DNA of 5,979 bases from Deltaproteobacteria bacterium (GTDB taxonomy: Bacteria > Desulfobacterota > Desulfarculia > Adiutricales > JAGVGV01). The stretch lies in contig JAGVGV010000026.1 of NCBI GenBank assembly GCA_020056895.1, forward strand, positions 1 through 5,979, read 5' to 3'. The position numbers and the translations under genes are program-made. The notes under the pieces were generated by a model. It saw only the letters and a program-made list of their open reading frames with translations. It was not told the DNA's origin and made no database searches. Of the stretch, positions 5,697 to 5,979 are shown piece by piece. Position 1 is the stretch's first letter, and every line of letters starts with the position of its first letter.

Positions 5697-5979
5697 CTAG
5701 GCCGCCGCTTCCATGTATTCCTGGATCACCCTGACGGCCACCATGCAGCCCTTGCAGACTTCCACCCGGTGGCCGACGTCTTGTCGTCGTACCGAACCGG
5801 AAGCCCGCGCCTCCTGGCCATGCTTATGGCGGTGCGCTCGGATGCTCCCACCATCTCCACGATGGCCTTCCAGCCTCGGGCCACCTTGAGCTCATGGATA
5901 GGTTTTGCGGGCGCCAACCACTCCTCGATGTTCTGGTCTCAGCCTCAAGTTTTTGCGAGGCCTGTTTCTTTCTTGACAA
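5697..5979 (-). pseudogene. Decayed helix-turn-helix gene with CKGC tail (may continue past the right edge)
   Basis: Three minus-strand frames read in succession as one protein of about 93 residues. From the right edge: LSRKKQASQKLEAE (5979-5938); then, after one missing base, DQNIEEWLAPAKPIHELK and VARGWKAIVEMVGASERTA, then ISMARRRGLPVRYDDKT; then, after a second missing base near 5774-5790, GHRVEVCKGCMVAVRVIQ and EYMEAAA to TAG (5699-5697). The block GWKAIVEMVGASERTAISMARRRGLPV fits a helix-turn-helix of the kind in small phage or plasmid DNA-binding proteins (excisionase or small-terminase type); CKGC may bind zinc. An in-frame TGA lies at 5941-5939. The middle frame alone can start at TTG 5917 but would lose the conserved-looking tail. 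Both lesions are equivalent to single-base deletions. Its original role is unknown. Confidence 0.5.

Overview
The window is a bacterial accessory region, moderately GC-rich with short AT-rich intergenic stretches. No rRNA, tRNA or housekeeping gene is present, so the organism cannot be named. The Shine-Dalgarno sites, a hairpin-plus-T terminator and a type III CRISPR-Cas effector operon indicate a bacterium.

Layout. Positions 1-3557 (minus strand) hold two genes of a type III-D-like CRISPR-Cas effector. cas10 (1821-3557) has an intact GGDD cyclase motif and no HD nuclease domain. It overlaps by 4 bases (ATGA) a 608+ codon gene (1-1824, running off the left edge) in which a Cas7/Csm3-like RAMP domain is fused in frame to a full Csx10 (Cas5-group) protein. 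The visible C-terminus may be the start of a small-subunit (Cas11-like) helical region. This resembles the multi-subunit fusions described for the III-D2 / III-Dv variant. The rest of the operon (other Cas7 proteins, Csx19, adaptation genes, CRISPR array) would lie beyond position 1; none is visible here.

Positions 3760-4141 (minus) hold a small CxxC...CxxC zinc-ribbon reading frame preceded by a frame-shifted partner, then two abutting palindromes. Positions 4142-4383 are an AT-rich non-coding stretch with a candidate promoter. Positions 4384-5664 (plus) encode a pentapeptide-repeat protein fused to a two-transmembrane potassium-channel pore (filter TLGFGD), ending in a compact intrinsic terminator whose loop contains the stop codon. 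Positions 5697-5979 (minus) hold a decayed helix-turn-helix gene with two apparent frameshifts.

How they could work together: the Cas10 / Cas7-Csx10 complex should be a crRNA-guided RNA-targeting effector whose Cas10 makes a nucleotide second messenger. The channel gene is the only membrane-effector-like protein nearby, but it is divergent from the cas genes, has its own promoter and terminator, and is separated from them by decayed genes. Any functional link to the CRISPR system is therefore a hypothesis.
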